Positions 24,300-32,945 are shown, counted from the first letter of the stretch. The stretch: 33,859 nt of DNA from an uncultured Coriobacteriaceae bacterium (GCA_902766445.1 CACXDP010000070.1:1-33859), one strand, 5' to 3'. Numbers and translations: made by a program. Notes: generated by a model from the letters alone, not told the origin.

Positions 24300-24950
24300 T
24301 TACAGTCGTTCCTTGAGCTGTGCGATGAGCTCTTGGGCGCGCTCGAGGGTCATGATGCACGGCACTATCGGAAGGATGCGGAATCTGTTGTCGGCGGTTT
24401 TGGCCTGCTCCATGTAGCCGAGGGTCATGGCCTCGCTGACGGCCGCATCGATGCGCTTGCGCACGAGGTTCGCGTCACCTTCGTCAGCGTAGGGGGAGAC
24501 GGTGATGAACGCGTCATCGATTTCGGAGCGATCGATGTACCAATGCTCGCGTCCGTCGAGCTCGGCGTTTTGCGCGGCGATGCGCAGCGTGACGAGGAGG
24601 ATCGTGACGTCACGCTTCTGTACCAAACCGCGCTTGAGTACGACGCCAGGCATCTCTCCGTCAAAAGGTGCCGTTGCCGCCCAAGCAACCCTATACTTCT
24701 CATTGAGGTTGAGTGTTAGGCAGAGGTTGTTGAGCGTCCTTGTCACATCCTCGCGGTGCTGGAGGATGAGGGAGTAGGTGGAAGTGCGATACTTGCCGGG
24801 ATCCTCATCAGAGACATAGCGGTCTCGCAGAAGCCTCGTGGTGGCGTAGCGAGCTTCTGGTGGGATGTCGCCGATATCGCCCTCAAAGAGGCCCTCGCGG
24901 TCGGGTTCGTCGTAGATGTCGTATCCGAGCTCTGCGCTCTCTTCGTCCAT
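24300..24950 (-). CDS. jetB: Wadjet MukE-like subunit JetB (DUF4194)
   Basis: The 216-aa protein fits JetB/DUF4194, the MukE-like winged-helix (kite) subunit that binds JetA and the JetC heads. Recognition rests on length, position between jetA and jetC, and sequence character: TYSLILQHREDVTRTLNN, and a wHTH-like C-terminal half with VRKRIDAAVSEAMTLGYM. Catalytic motifs are neither expected nor seen. TAGGAG lies 4 nt before ATG 24950. The spacing to jetA is 15 nt and to jetC 21 nt, so one transcript is expected. Confidence 0.9.
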   Translation of the reverse strand: MDEESAELGYDIYDEPDREGLFEGDIGDIPPEARYATTRLLRDRYVSDEDPGKYRTSTYSLILQHREDVTRTLNNLCLTLNLNEKYRVAWAATAPFDGEMPGVVLKRGLVQKRDVTILLVTLRIAAQNAELDGREHWYIDRSEIDDAFITVSPYADEGDANLVRKRIDAAVSEAMTLGYMEQAKTADNRFRILPIVPCIMTLERAQELIAQLKERL

Positions 24951-24965
24951 GTGTCTCCTATCCTG

Positions 24966-26468
24966 TTATGTATCGCCATCGCAAAGCTGGGCGAGTTGCT
25001 CGTCGCTCAGTGTGAGGTTCGATCCCAACCAGACGAGTTCGTTGCCGTCTGTGTCCACGCATCGCCAGTAGGTGGGGCTTGACGTGGGCATGTCGTCGAG
25101 GCGCTGTAGCAGGCCTACGACCTCCGAGGAGCGGCGCATGCGCTCGGGCAGGGCGTTGAAGGACGCCGCGACGTCCACGCGATTGTGCTCGTTGCGGACG
25201 GGGGCCTTCGCCACGAGCGAGAGGACGCGCCGTGTCTGCGGGCCGCCTTCGCGTACGAGGCGCTCTAGGTCAACATCGAGGCCGTCGTCACGGTGTTCGG
25301 ATAGTGGCGGTATAGGTCGCGGTGGCGTGAGGTTGGCCTCGCGGGTCAGGAGCGGGCTGATGAGCGTGTCGTTCACGATGCCGTTGGCGGGCAAGGTCTC
25401 GTTATGGGAGACGTGCGACGCCCAGAGGTGGACGAGGTTGTCCAGCTCCTTGAGTGCCTTGGTGAGGGCGCGTTGGTCGGTGTTGTCAAACTGCGAGACG
25501 GCGCGGCCTATGACGTTGGTCGCGCGATTCTTTGCCTCGAGGACGCGATCGATGCCTTGGCTTACCTGGCTCCAGGCGTCGCCGAGCCTGCGACGCTGCT
25601 CCCATTCCATGCCTTCGAATGCCGGTGCATTGGCAATGGCGTCGAGCAGGTCTCCGATTTCGTTGGACTGGCTGGGGTCGGCGATGACGGAAACCGCGTC
25701 GAGGAAGGAGCGTCCCTCTTCGGTGCCCGTGAACATCTCACGGGAGCGCTGCAGGTACGTGCCCATGATTTCGCCGAGAGGCCGCTCGTCGCTCATGAAT
25801 TCGGCGGTGGTGCGACGTGTTTCGTCTCGAATGCCCTGCGCAGTCTTTGCGAGGTCGGCCGGTATGTCGTGCATGAGGTTGACGAGAGTGCGTACCTCCG
25901 CCTGAGCCTGCTCGCGGGTAAGGGTATAGCGTCCCCCTGAGGCATCGAAGGCCTTGAGCTCCTGCTGGGCCCGCTTCACGCGCTCGACGAGCAGCTGTCG
26001 GCGTTGCCTCTTGTCGCCTGAGAGCTCGGCGGCAGTACGGGTGAGCGCCTCACGCAACACGCGCATGAGCGATCCGCTAAAGATGGCGTCGGTTCGCGAT
26101 AGGCTGTCGATGGCATCCATGGCGCGCATGGCCTCGGTCGTGAGCCGATAGCTCGTGCGTCCGTCTTCCTCGATGGCGCTCTCCAGCCAACCGAACTGAT
26201 CGGTGAGCAGTCGGCATAGCTCGCGTGCCGTGATTGTGCGTCCGTCAACGATGGGTAGCGTGCCCTCCATCTGTGCTGCGGCAAGGTCGTCCGCCATGTC
26301 GTCGATGATGGCGAGCAGGTCGTCCTCGTAGCGGCTGTCGGTCTTGTCGGGGAAGGACGAGCGGAAGAGCGCTATGTAGGTCTGCGAATAGGGACTCTTT
26401 AGCAGGTTGAGCGCTCCGCTATCGTAGGCCGTCTGAATCTGTCGGTACTCCTCAAAGAAGCTTGCCAT
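24966..26468 (-). CDS. jetA: Wadjet kleisin-like subunit JetA (DUF3375)
   Basis: The 500-aa protein matches the DUF3375 family, the MukF/kleisin-like subunit of type I Wadjet. It begins MASFFEEYRQIQTAYDSGAL, with an N-terminal helical/winged-helix region, long helices in the middle (about 150-350) and a variable end. It bridges JetC heads with JetB in the family model. ATG 26468 has only a weak ribosome site (GGCAGA), and the stop codon of the upstream GGDEF-EAL gene lies just 25 nt before it, so coupling or re-initiation from that gene is plausible. Confidence 0.92.
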   Translation of the reverse strand: MASFFEEYRQIQTAYDSGALNLLKSPYSQTYIALFRSSFPDKTDSRYEDDLLAIIDDMADDLAAAQMEGTLPIVDGRTITARELCRLLTDQFGWLESAIEEDGRTSYRLTTEAMRAMDAIDSLSRTDAIFSGSLMRVLREALTRTAAELSGDKRQRRQLLVERVKRAQQELKAFDASGGRYTLTREQAQAEVRTLVNLMHDIPADLAKTAQGIRDETRRTTAEFMSDERPLGEIMGTYLQRSREMFTGTEEGRSFLDAVSVIADPSQSNEIGDLLDAIANAPAFEGMEWEQRRRLGDAWSQVSQGIDRVLEAKNRATNVIGRAVSQFDNTDQRALTKALKELDNLVHLWASHVSHNETLPANGIVNDTLISPLLTREANLTPPRPIPPLSEHRDDGLDVDLERLVREGGPQTRRVLSLVAKAPVRNEHNRVDVAASFNALPERMRRSSEVVGLLQRLDDMPTSSPTYWRCVDTDGNELVWLGSNLTLSDEQLAQLCDGDT

Positions 26469-26493
26469 GACGTTGTCTGCCTGCAGCGCTAGG

Positions 26494-29400
26494 CTATGCG
26501 TTCGTGTCGTTGCGCAGTAGTGCGTCTGTGCTCACTATGTACGCGTAGGCGATGTCGCCCTTTCCCTTGGAGTTGACGACGCGTGCGCGGTAGACGACGC
26601 GTTTCACCTCGTCTCCCTTCGCCAGTACGCGAAATGCGATTTCTAGCGCATTGCTTGCGGTCAGGCGCTCGACCTCCATCAACTGCTGACTGACGCGCGG
26701 CCAGTCTTCGGGATGTACCATTCCCTGCATGTGGCTGGCGATGTGCAGGAGCGCGTCCGAGAGCTCCTCATAGCCGAGCAGATGGGCAAGACCGTCGTTT
26801 GCAAACAAGATCTTGCCGCTTGGGCGATGTGCGAGCATGGCGAGCGGCATGCCCTCGGCCAGCTCGCGCGAGGTGAAGCCGAGCAACGACCTTAGCGGGG
26901 AATCTGCGAGCTCGGGGGTCCATGCCCTAAAGCCACTCTTGCCCTCGAGCTTCACGGCATAGAGCGCCTCGTCCGCTCTGGTATAGACGGTCTGGAGGTC
27001 GAGGTTTGGCTTGTACCAGGCGTAGCCGGCAGAGAGGGGCAGCAGATAGCGCTGGTCGTGAAGCTCGAACGTGAGGCTTCTGCTTGTGAGGTACTTCAGC
27101 ATCTCTTCGAGGTTGTCGACATCCTTTCCAAAGAGCGCCACGAGCACCTCGTCGCCGCCGTTGCGCCCGATGATGGCCGTGGGTGGGAACGTGGCTACAA
27201 GCTCGTGCGCCAAGGTGCGCAGGGCCTCATCACCTACGTCATGGCCATAGAGGTCATTGACGGTCTTGAAGTCGTCCACGTCCATGAGGATGAGTACGAA
27301 CGGCTTGTCAGGGACCCCTTTCATGTTCTCTGCGATAGCCTCATCGATGCCACGGCGGTTGAGCAGGTTCGTGAGGGGGTCGTGCGTGCCCGCGAGGATG
27401 AGCTGTTCACGCTCGCTTTGCTCGGCGTCAGCGAGGGAGAAGGCAAAGATGCAGCATCCCTCGGTGCGCGAGGGCGTAAAGTTATAGCTTATCCAGTGGC
27501 CGGCGTGGGAGCTGTACGTCACGTCATGCAGGCTCTCGCCCTCGATGGCAGATCGGTAGCAGAGTGACAGCCACGGCAGTCCCGCGAAGCCTGCGACCTC
27601 AAGCAGGGTCTTGCCGGTGAAATCAGCGGGTCCGAGCCTGCCCCACTCGCGGTAGAGGTCGTTGGCGTACACGTACTCGACGTCCTGTGGACCGTCCCCC
27701 GCTTCGTTCAGGATGACCCGCAGTACTGCATAGGCTACCGGCACATCGCCGTACGTTCCCAGGCCTGCGCCCAAGAGGGTGGGCATGCTCATGATTAGGA
27801 ATGCCTCTGCCGTCTCGCACGAGACGAGCGGCATCGCGTAGAACTGGTAACCAGATCCGGTGTCGACCGGTCCGGAGATGCGCTCCCACGATCCGGAGGT
27901 GCGGCAACGCACGATGGCAGAGTGGAGTGCCTCGTCGAATCGTACCGCGAAGCGTGCCGTCTGTGTCGTAGGGATGCTCGTCGAGAGGACATCCCCTCGA
28001 TCGAGGAAATCGCGTAGCGCTTCGTTGGCACGCGGTACATACCACGAGTCGTCCCTCAGTTCGATGATCCCCGCGGGGAGCTCCGATACGGGAGACTCGC
28101 TCACGCCTTGGCCGTTGTTGTTTGATGCGAGGTCGCACAAGCTTACCGAAGCGACGGCATCCCAATACGGCTCCTCCTCCTGCGGTTCGAGAGGAAGGTG
28201 AGTGCCTGCCCGCAGCGTCGAGATGATCTCCTTGAGGGGAGTCGGCCTGAAATAGTGGTAGCCTTGCAGCATGTCACATCCCATGGACGCGAGTCGCTCG
28301 GCCTGTTCAGCTGTCTCGATGCCCTCGGCGAGCGTCTTTGTGCCGAGTCGCTTGGCCGCACGGATGATCGAGTCTACGATGATGTCGCACTTCTCGTCGT
28401 TCTTCTTTTTGAAGAATGCCATGTCAAGCTTGATGAGGTCGAAGTCAAACTCCTTGATGGCAGCGAGAGAGGAGAAGCCGCTACCGAAGTCGTCCATCCA
28501 GACTTCGAAGCCTTCCTTGTGCAGGGCGTCGATTTGCCCATGGAGGAGCTGTGGGTTGCTCGAGGCGACAGACTCGGTGAACTCGATGCGCAGCAGCTTG
28601 TGCTCGATGCCGCGGGCGTCAGCCATGCGAGCGATCACGTTCGCGATGTCCATCTCGTCGAGATCGCGTAGCGAGAGGTTCACCGAGATGGGAACCACGC
28701 CGACTCCCCGCTGTCGCCTGTCCGCCATGTCGGCAAGTGCGTGGTCGACGATACGCAGGTCGAGCTTACTCAGGAGTCCTGCTTCTTCGAGCACAGGTAT
28801 GAAACTCGCGGGGGAGAGGGGGCCGTACTCGGGATCGATCCAACGTGCAAGGGCCTCCTCGTGGCATACCCTGCCCGTGGCGGAACGAACTATGCCCTGA
28901 TAATAAGGTCTGACCCATCCTTCGGCGAGGGCACGATCAAGATTGTCGAGGATGTGTATGCGCAGCGCTGCCTCGCGGCGCATCTCGTCGGTGTACCACA
29001 TGTAATGCGACTCCCACGTCGCACTATTGGACTCGCATGCAAGCTGTGCGCGGTCGACTGCATGCGCGATGTCGTCATCCTTCTCGATGGAGTAAATGCC
29101 CGCCTTGATGGGTGGGGCGCCTTCGATGCCACAGGAGAGGAAGTCGGCAAAGGCTGACTTGACGCGATCCTCTACGACATCTGCCGCCGTGATCGTGCAG
29201 AAGCTGTCGCCACCGAAGCGGCTGCAGACGTTGGAGGGGAAGTGCTTACGGAGGATGTCGGCAAAGGTGCGCAGCATCTGGTCGCCGGCCTTGCGTCCGT
29301 AACGGGCGTTGTAGTGCTTGGTGCCCATGATGTCGAAGTCCACGAGAGCGAGGTTCGTTCCTCGCGCAATTGATTCTCTTGCAGCGAGTTCGGCCACGTG

Positions 29401-29814
29401 ATGAAAGCGGTCCATGCTGGAGAGTCCAGTGAGCCAGTCGATGACATCGCCACGATTCATCTTGACCAAAAACACATAGAAGACGGGCCGCTCGCCCTCA
29501 CGTCTCACGAGCTTGCCATAACCGTCCACGCCCACCGCTGTGCCGCTCTTTGTACACACCTGATAGAAGATGTGGGTGTGTCCGTCGTCCTCTTTCACTT
29601 GGCCCCAAATGCTGTCAGTGATGGCCTCGAGTTCATGGGCATAGACAAACCCGTTGAAAGAACCGCCCGTGAGCTGCATGAACTCTTCCATGGTGTCGCA
29701 CTCAAAGAGGTCGAGCACGTATTGGTTGACATGCAGAATCTCCCTGTCGCCATCGGCATAGTAGATGAGGATGCCGCCGGGGATCTGGTTGCTCTCGAGG
29801 AGCCACTGTTCCAT
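26494..29814 (-). CDS. PAS-GGDEF-EAL-PAS-GGDEF-PAS c-di-GMP signalling protein
   Basis: This 1106-aa soluble protein contains an N-terminal PAS-like domain (about 1-120); a first GGDEF (about 125-275) with signature GGDSF (201-205), where Ser replaces the catalytic Glu; and an EAL domain (about 290-535). The EAL domain has EALAR (320-324), Asn379, Glu411, DDFG (441-444), Lys462, Glu497 and Gln517 all intact. A PAS-like stretch (about 575-795) is followed by a second GGDEF (about 810-960) with MDVDDFKTVND and GGDEV (886-890), and a last PAS (about 985-1095). A working phosphodiesterase is expected, with possible cyclase activity from the second GGDEF because the first four signature residues are intact. 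It lies 64 nt after the DUF2804 gene and 25 nt before jetA, so it is probably co-transcribed with Wadjet. It is paralogous in build to the protein at 1608-4874. Confidence 0.93.
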   Translation of the reverse strand: MEQWLLESNQIPGGILIYYADGDREILHVNQYVLDLFECDTMEEFMQLTGGSFNGFVYAHELEAITDSIWGQVKEDDGHTHIFYQVCTKSGTAVGVDGYGKLVRREGERPVFYVFLVKMNRGDVIDWLTGLSSMDRFHHVAELAARESIARGTNLALVDFDIMGTKHYNARYGRKAGDQMLRTFADILRKHFPSNVCSRFGGDSFCTITAADVVEDRVKSAFADFLSCGIEGAPPIKAGIYSIEKDDDIAHAVDRAQLACESNSATWESHYMWYTDEMRREAALRIHILDNLDRALAEGWVRPYYQGIVRSATGRVCHEEALARWIDPEYGPLSPASFIPVLEEAGLLSKLDLRIVDHALADMADRRQRGVGVVPISVNLSLRDLDEMDIANVIARMADARGIEHKLLRIEFTESVASSNPQLLHGQIDALHKEGFEVWMDDFGSGFSSLAAIKEFDFDLIKLDMAFFKKKNDEKCDIIVDSIIRAAKRLGTKTLAEGIETAEQAERLASMGCDMLQGYHYFRPTPLKEIISTLRAGTHLPLEPQEEEPYWDAVASVSLCDLASNNNGQGVSESPVSELPAGIIELRDDSWYVPRANEALRDFLDRGDVLSTSIPTTQTARFAVRFDEALHSAIVRCRTSGSWERISGPVDTGSGYQFYAMPLVSCETAEAFLIMSMPTLLGAGLGTYGDVPVAYAVLRVILNEAGDGPQDVEYVYANDLYREWGRLGPADFTGKTLLEVAGFAGLPWLSLCYRSAIEGESLHDVTYSSHAGHWISYNFTPSRTEGCCIFAFSLADAEQSEREQLILAGTHDPLTNLLNRRGIDEAIAENMKGVPDKPFVLILMDVDDFKTVNDLYGHDVGDEALRTLAHELVATFPPTAIIGRNGGDEVLVALFGKDVDNLEEMLKYLTSRSLTFELHDQRYLLPLSAGYAWYKPNLDLQTVYTRADEALYAVKLEGKSGFRAWTPELADSPLRSLLGFTSRELAEGMPLAMLAHRPSGKILFANDGLAHLLGYEELSDALLHIASHMQGMVHPEDWPRVSQQLMEVERLTASNALEIAFRVLAKGDEVKRVVYRARVVNSKGKGDIAYAYIVSTDALLRNDTNA

Positions 29815-29834
29815 TGTGCGCCTTTCTTCCGACG

Positions 29835-29850
29835 TGGCGTCAAAACGCCA
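29835..29850. other. Small hairpin in the DUF2804/GGDEF-EAL gap
   Basis: TGGCGT and ACGCCA form a perfect 6-bp stem with a 4-nt loop. There is no T-run on the minus strand, so a true terminator is unlikely; it may be an RNA processing or stability element. Confidence 0.35.
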
Positions 29851-29878
29851 TTCTAGCAGCTCGGGCTAAGCGTTCGCC

Positions 29879-30922
29879 TTAATACCTGTTGTGGATGTGC
29901 TCGGCGCTAGCACGCAGGCCACGAATGGCGAGTGGCGTACCGTCATCGAGTGCGACCGTGCCGTCGAGCACGCCAAAGACCTGATGCTGCTCGGACTTGA
30001 TGAGGCCTCCCACGTCGATGTCGTCGATGCGGTCAATCGAAGGCGAGAACGCGAGGTCGAGCCTGCCCTCGTCATCGGTCATGTGCCACGGTGCGAGGTA
30101 GTCGTAGCCGCCGTCCTCCTTGGTGGGGATGCCGAAGTCAACACGTCCAAGCTTGTGAGCGACGCCGTCCACAAAGAGCATGTTTTCGCTGGCAGCGGTC
30201 GTGTTGCCGAAGCCGTAGCCGAGGTTCAGGCCAATGACATGACCATCAAGCTTGCCTTGTGCCGCAGCCCAATACCATACGTTGTCGTAGGTCCAGACGC
30301 CACGCCCCCAGTCGAGGAGGCCGAGCGAATCGCTCGCGTCGAACTCGTGGACCATCGCACCGCGTCGGAAGCCGCCGCGTGCTCGCATGCCGATGATTTT
30401 GCGGTTGTAATAGAAGGCCTTCTCGTCCTCATCCCAGGGGGTGCAGATCACCATCGAGTCGCGTGGCTCTTGGTCTAGGAGAAGCTCGACCTCGAGCTCG
30501 TCGTTGCCGTCGAACGATGCCATGTAGAACGAGAGGCGCCGCGCCGTCCCTTCGTGGGCGAAGCGCACGCGACAGCGCTTGTTTTTCCAGACGATGTCAC
30601 CCGTTTCCGAGCTGAGGGGCAGCTCCATGCGTCCGAGGGGCATCACGAGCATCTCGCTGGTGGTCTTGTAGGTACAGGTCTCGAAGTCGATGACGCTAGC
30701 CGAGACGAGGCCGATGTATCCTAGGTCCGAGAACGTGAGCGCCACGGCAAAGCGGTCATCGTTTATGAGGTAGTAGTCCCAGTCCTTGATGCGCAACGGA
30801 GACGCGGCGATGCGTTCGTGGTCATAGTCAAAGGGCGGCCTGAAGGCGTACCCTGGCTCGCGCAGCCGCCCGCGCTCGTCCAGCAGTGGTCCTGAACCCG
30901 TGATGAGGTGGTCTTGTGCCAT
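29879..30922 (-). CDS. DUF2804 family protein
   Basis: The 347-aa protein matches DUF2804, a beta-rich family related to CrtC/AttH lipocalin-like folds, whose biochemical role is not established. It reads GPLLDERGRLREPGYAFRPP at the start and has conserved-looking aromatic patches (DWGRGVWTYDNVWYWAAAQG, and LNLGYGFGNTTAASENMLFV). There is no signal peptide or membrane helix, so a cytoplasmic location is likely. ATG 30922 has AAGGGAG 7 nt upstream; an upstream in-frame extension would cross the promoter-like TATACT and is rejected. It is divergent from thrS and may be the first gene of a unit running through jetD. Confidence 0.88.
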   Translation of the reverse strand: MAQDHLITGSGPLLDERGRLREPGYAFRPPFDYDHERIAASPLRIKDWDYYLINDDRFAVALTFSDLGYIGLVSASVIDFETCTYKTTSEMLVMPLGRMELPLSSETGDIVWKNKRCRVRFAHEGTARRLSFYMASFDGNDELEVELLLDQEPRDSMVICTPWDEDEKAFYYNRKIIGMRARGGFRRGAMVHEFDASDSLGLLDWGRGVWTYDNVWYWAAAQGKLDGHVIGLNLGYGFGNTTAASENMLFVDGVAHKLGRVDFGIPTKEDGGYDYLAPWHMTDDEGRLDLAFSPSIDRIDDIDVGGLIKSEQHQVFGVLDGTVALDDGTPLAIRGLRASAEHIHNRY

Positions 30923-30973
30923 GATTGCGCTCCCTTCCGCGGGAAAGCTTCCGCAAGAATCAGTTGTAGGCAT

Positions 30974-30979
30974 AGTATA
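30974..30979 (-). promoter_or_regulatory. Possible -10 element for the DUF2804/GGDEF-EAL/jet unit
   Basis: TATACT on the minus strand lies about 52 nt before the ATG at 30922. The -35 region is weak. This is the best promoter-like element found upstream of the proposed long operon. Confidence 0.35.
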
Positions 30980-31009
30980 CGCGTAAAGAAGCACGAGTGA
31001 GGACCCACC

Positions 31010-31040
31010 AAAACTCGCACGGAGTCGCAAAAACTCGCAC
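31010..31040 (+). repeat. Direct repeat pair upstream of thrS
   Basis: AAAACTCGCAC occurs at 31010-31020 and 31030-31040, exactly 20 bp apart (two helical turns), in the divergent region of thrS and the DUF2804 gene. Such phasing suits a dimeric DNA-binding protein, but none can be named. No T-box leader motif is present. Confidence 0.6.
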
Positions 31041-31111
31041 ACATCTTCACGCCTCATCTCACGCCGTTGGTGTAAGCTGTACAAGTTTCTGCGATTTCGA
31101 GGAGAGTTGCC

Positions 31112-32878
31112 ATGAAGGTACTTTACAACGACGGCCATGTGGCCGAGGTCGCTCCCGAAGAGGAGCTACACGTCATCCGTCACAGCGCCGCCCACATCCT
31201 GGCCCAGGCCATCAAGCGCCTGTATCCCGAGGCGGACTTCGCCTATGGCCCAGCCACCGACAATGGTTTCTATTATGACGTCGACCTGCCTGAGGGCGTG
31301 AAGGTGAGCGAGGACGACTTCCCTGCCATCGAGGCGGAGATGCGAAAGATTTGCAAGGAGAACCTCAAGTTCCAGACCTATGAGCTTCCGCGCGAGGAGG
31401 CCATCACGCACATGCAGGAGCGTGGCGAGAAGTACAAGGTCGAGCACATCGGCGACCTGCCCGAAGATGCCCGTATCACCTTCTACAAGCAGGGTGAGTA
31501 CGTGGACATGTGCGTGGGACCGCACCTCATGTATACCAAGGCGCTCAAGGCCTTCAAGCTCACCGGCGTCTCCGGCGCCTACTGGAAGAACGACGCTCAC
31601 AACAAGATGCTGACGCGTATCAACGGCATCGCCTTTGCCACCAAAGCCGAGCTCGATGCCCACCTCCAGATGATCGAGGAGGCAAAGAAGCGCGACCACC
31701 GGCGCATCGGCCAGGAGATGGAACTCTTTATGTTTGCCGACGAGGGCCCGGGCTTCCCCTTCTGGCTGCCGAACGGCACCAAGCTCAAGAACGCCCTCAT
31801 CGACTACTGGCATGAGATGATGGCCAAGTACGACTACGATGAGGTGGAGACCCCGCAGATCCTCAGCCGCAAGCTCTGGGAGACCTCCGGACACTGGGAC
31901 CACTACAAGGCAAACATGTACACCACCGTCATCGACGAGGAAGACTATGCCGTCAAGCCGATGAATTGCCCCGGTGCCTGCCTCATCTACAAGAGCCGCC
32001 CGCGCTCCTATCGAGACCTGCCGCTTAAGCTTGCCGAGGCTGGACTCGACCATCGCCACGAGCTGAGGGGCGCCCTGCACGGGCTCTTCCGCGTGCGCGC
32101 GTTCACCCAGGATGACGGCCACATCTATGTGACGCCCGAGCAGATATCGGACATCGTGCTCGAGACGGCGCGCCTCTTCGACGAGTACTACCAGCAGTTC
32201 GGCTTCGAGTACACGGTCGAGCTCTCCACCCGTCCCGAGGACTCCATGGGTTCCGACGAGGATTGGGCTGCAGCTGAGGATGGCCTGCGCCTGGCGCTGG
32301 AGAAGATGGGCACCGAATACATCCTCAACGAGGGTGACGGCGCCTTCTACGGGCCAAAGATCGACTTCCATCTCAAGGACTGCCTGGGGCGTACCTGGCA
32401 GTGCGGTACCATCCAGCTCGACTTCCAGCTCCCGCAGAACTTCCAACTCGAGTACACCGCCTCTGACGGCTCCAAGCAGCGCCCGATCATGATTCACCGT
32501 GCGGGCTTCGGTTCCTTCGAGCGCTTCATCGGCATGCTCACCGAGCAGTATGCCGGTAAGTTCCCCACCTGGCTTGCTCCCTGCCAGGTCAAGGTCCTGC
32601 CCGTCTCCGAGAAGACCCGCGACTATGCCATCGAGGTCGGCAATGCCCTCAAGGAGGCCGGCATCCGCGTCAAGGTGGACGAGCGTGACGAGAAGATCGG
32701 CTACAAGATCCGTGAGGCCCGCGCAACCGACCGTGTGCCCTACATGCTGATCTTGGGCGAGAAGGAGAAGGCCGCCGGTAACATCTCCGTGCGTGACCGC
32801 TCCAACGAGACCCATCCGGCAGAGCTTGCCGACTTCATCGCCGAGATCACCAAAGAGATCGTCGAGCGTCGTGGGTAG
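31112..32878 (+). CDS. thrS: Threonyl-tRNA synthetase lacking the TGS domain
   Basis: This 588-aa class II synthetase is about 55 residues shorter than E. coli ThrRS (642 aa). The shortfall is at the N-terminus, where only about 20 residues precede the editing domain, so the TGS domain is absent. The editing site is intact: H24-x3-H28 (HSAAH), and C134-x3-H138 (CVGPH). Catalytic zinc ligands are Cys286, His337 and His462. Motif 2 is present as HRHELRGALHG, and motif 3 as AGFGSFERFIGML. In the usual MNCPGH segment the final His is Ala289 (MNCPGA). The start at ATG 31112 has GGAG upstream; there is no in-frame upstream room for a TGS domain because the non-coding divergent region intervenes. 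Strong codon bias fits high expression. Confidence 0.96.
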   Translation: MKVLYNDGHVAEVAPEEELHVIRHSAAHILAQAIKRLYPEADFAYGPATDNGFYYDVDLPEGVKVSEDDFPAIEAEMRKICKENLKFQTYELPREEAITHMQERGEKYKVEHIGDLPEDARITFYKQGEYVDMCVGPHLMYTKALKAFKLTGVSGAYWKNDAHNKMLTRINGIAFATKAELDAHLQMIEEAKKRDHRRIGQEMELFMFADEGPGFPFWLPNGTKLKNALIDYWHEMMAKYDYDEVETPQILSRKLWETSGHWDHYKANMYTTVIDEEDYAVKPMNCPGACLIYKSRPRSYRDLPLKLAEAGLDHRHELRGALHGLFRVRAFTQDDGHIYVTPEQISDIVLETARLFDEYYQQFGFEYTVELSTRPEDSMGSDEDWAAAEDGLRLALEKMGTEYILNEGDGAFYGPKIDFHLKDCLGRTWQCGTIQLDFQLPQNFQLEYTASDGSKQRPIMIHRAGFGSFERFIGMLTEQYAGKFPTWLAPCQVKVLPVSEKTRDYAIEVGNALKEAGIRVKVDERDEKIGYKIREARATDRVPYMLILGEKEKAAGNISVRDRSNETHPAELADFIAEITKEIVERRG

Positions 32879-32900
32879 AAACCGACATCGTGAGACGTCC

Positions 32901-32945
32901 GGCATCCCCCGTGACCAGGAGACTGGTTGCGGGGGTGCCCCGTTT
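32901..32945 (+). terminator. Terminator-like hairpin after thrS
   Basis: GGCATCCCCCG pairs with CGGGGGTGCC (one bulged T) and continues inward through ACCAG/CTGGT around a GAGA loop. The tail has only three Ts (CCCGTTT), so termination may be partial. The next reading frame runs through it. Confidence 0.7.

Noticed and set aside
30923-31111. T-box riboswitch in the thrS leader
   Set aside because: No AGGGTGG(N)ACCGCG-type T-box motif or specifier hairpin could be found.
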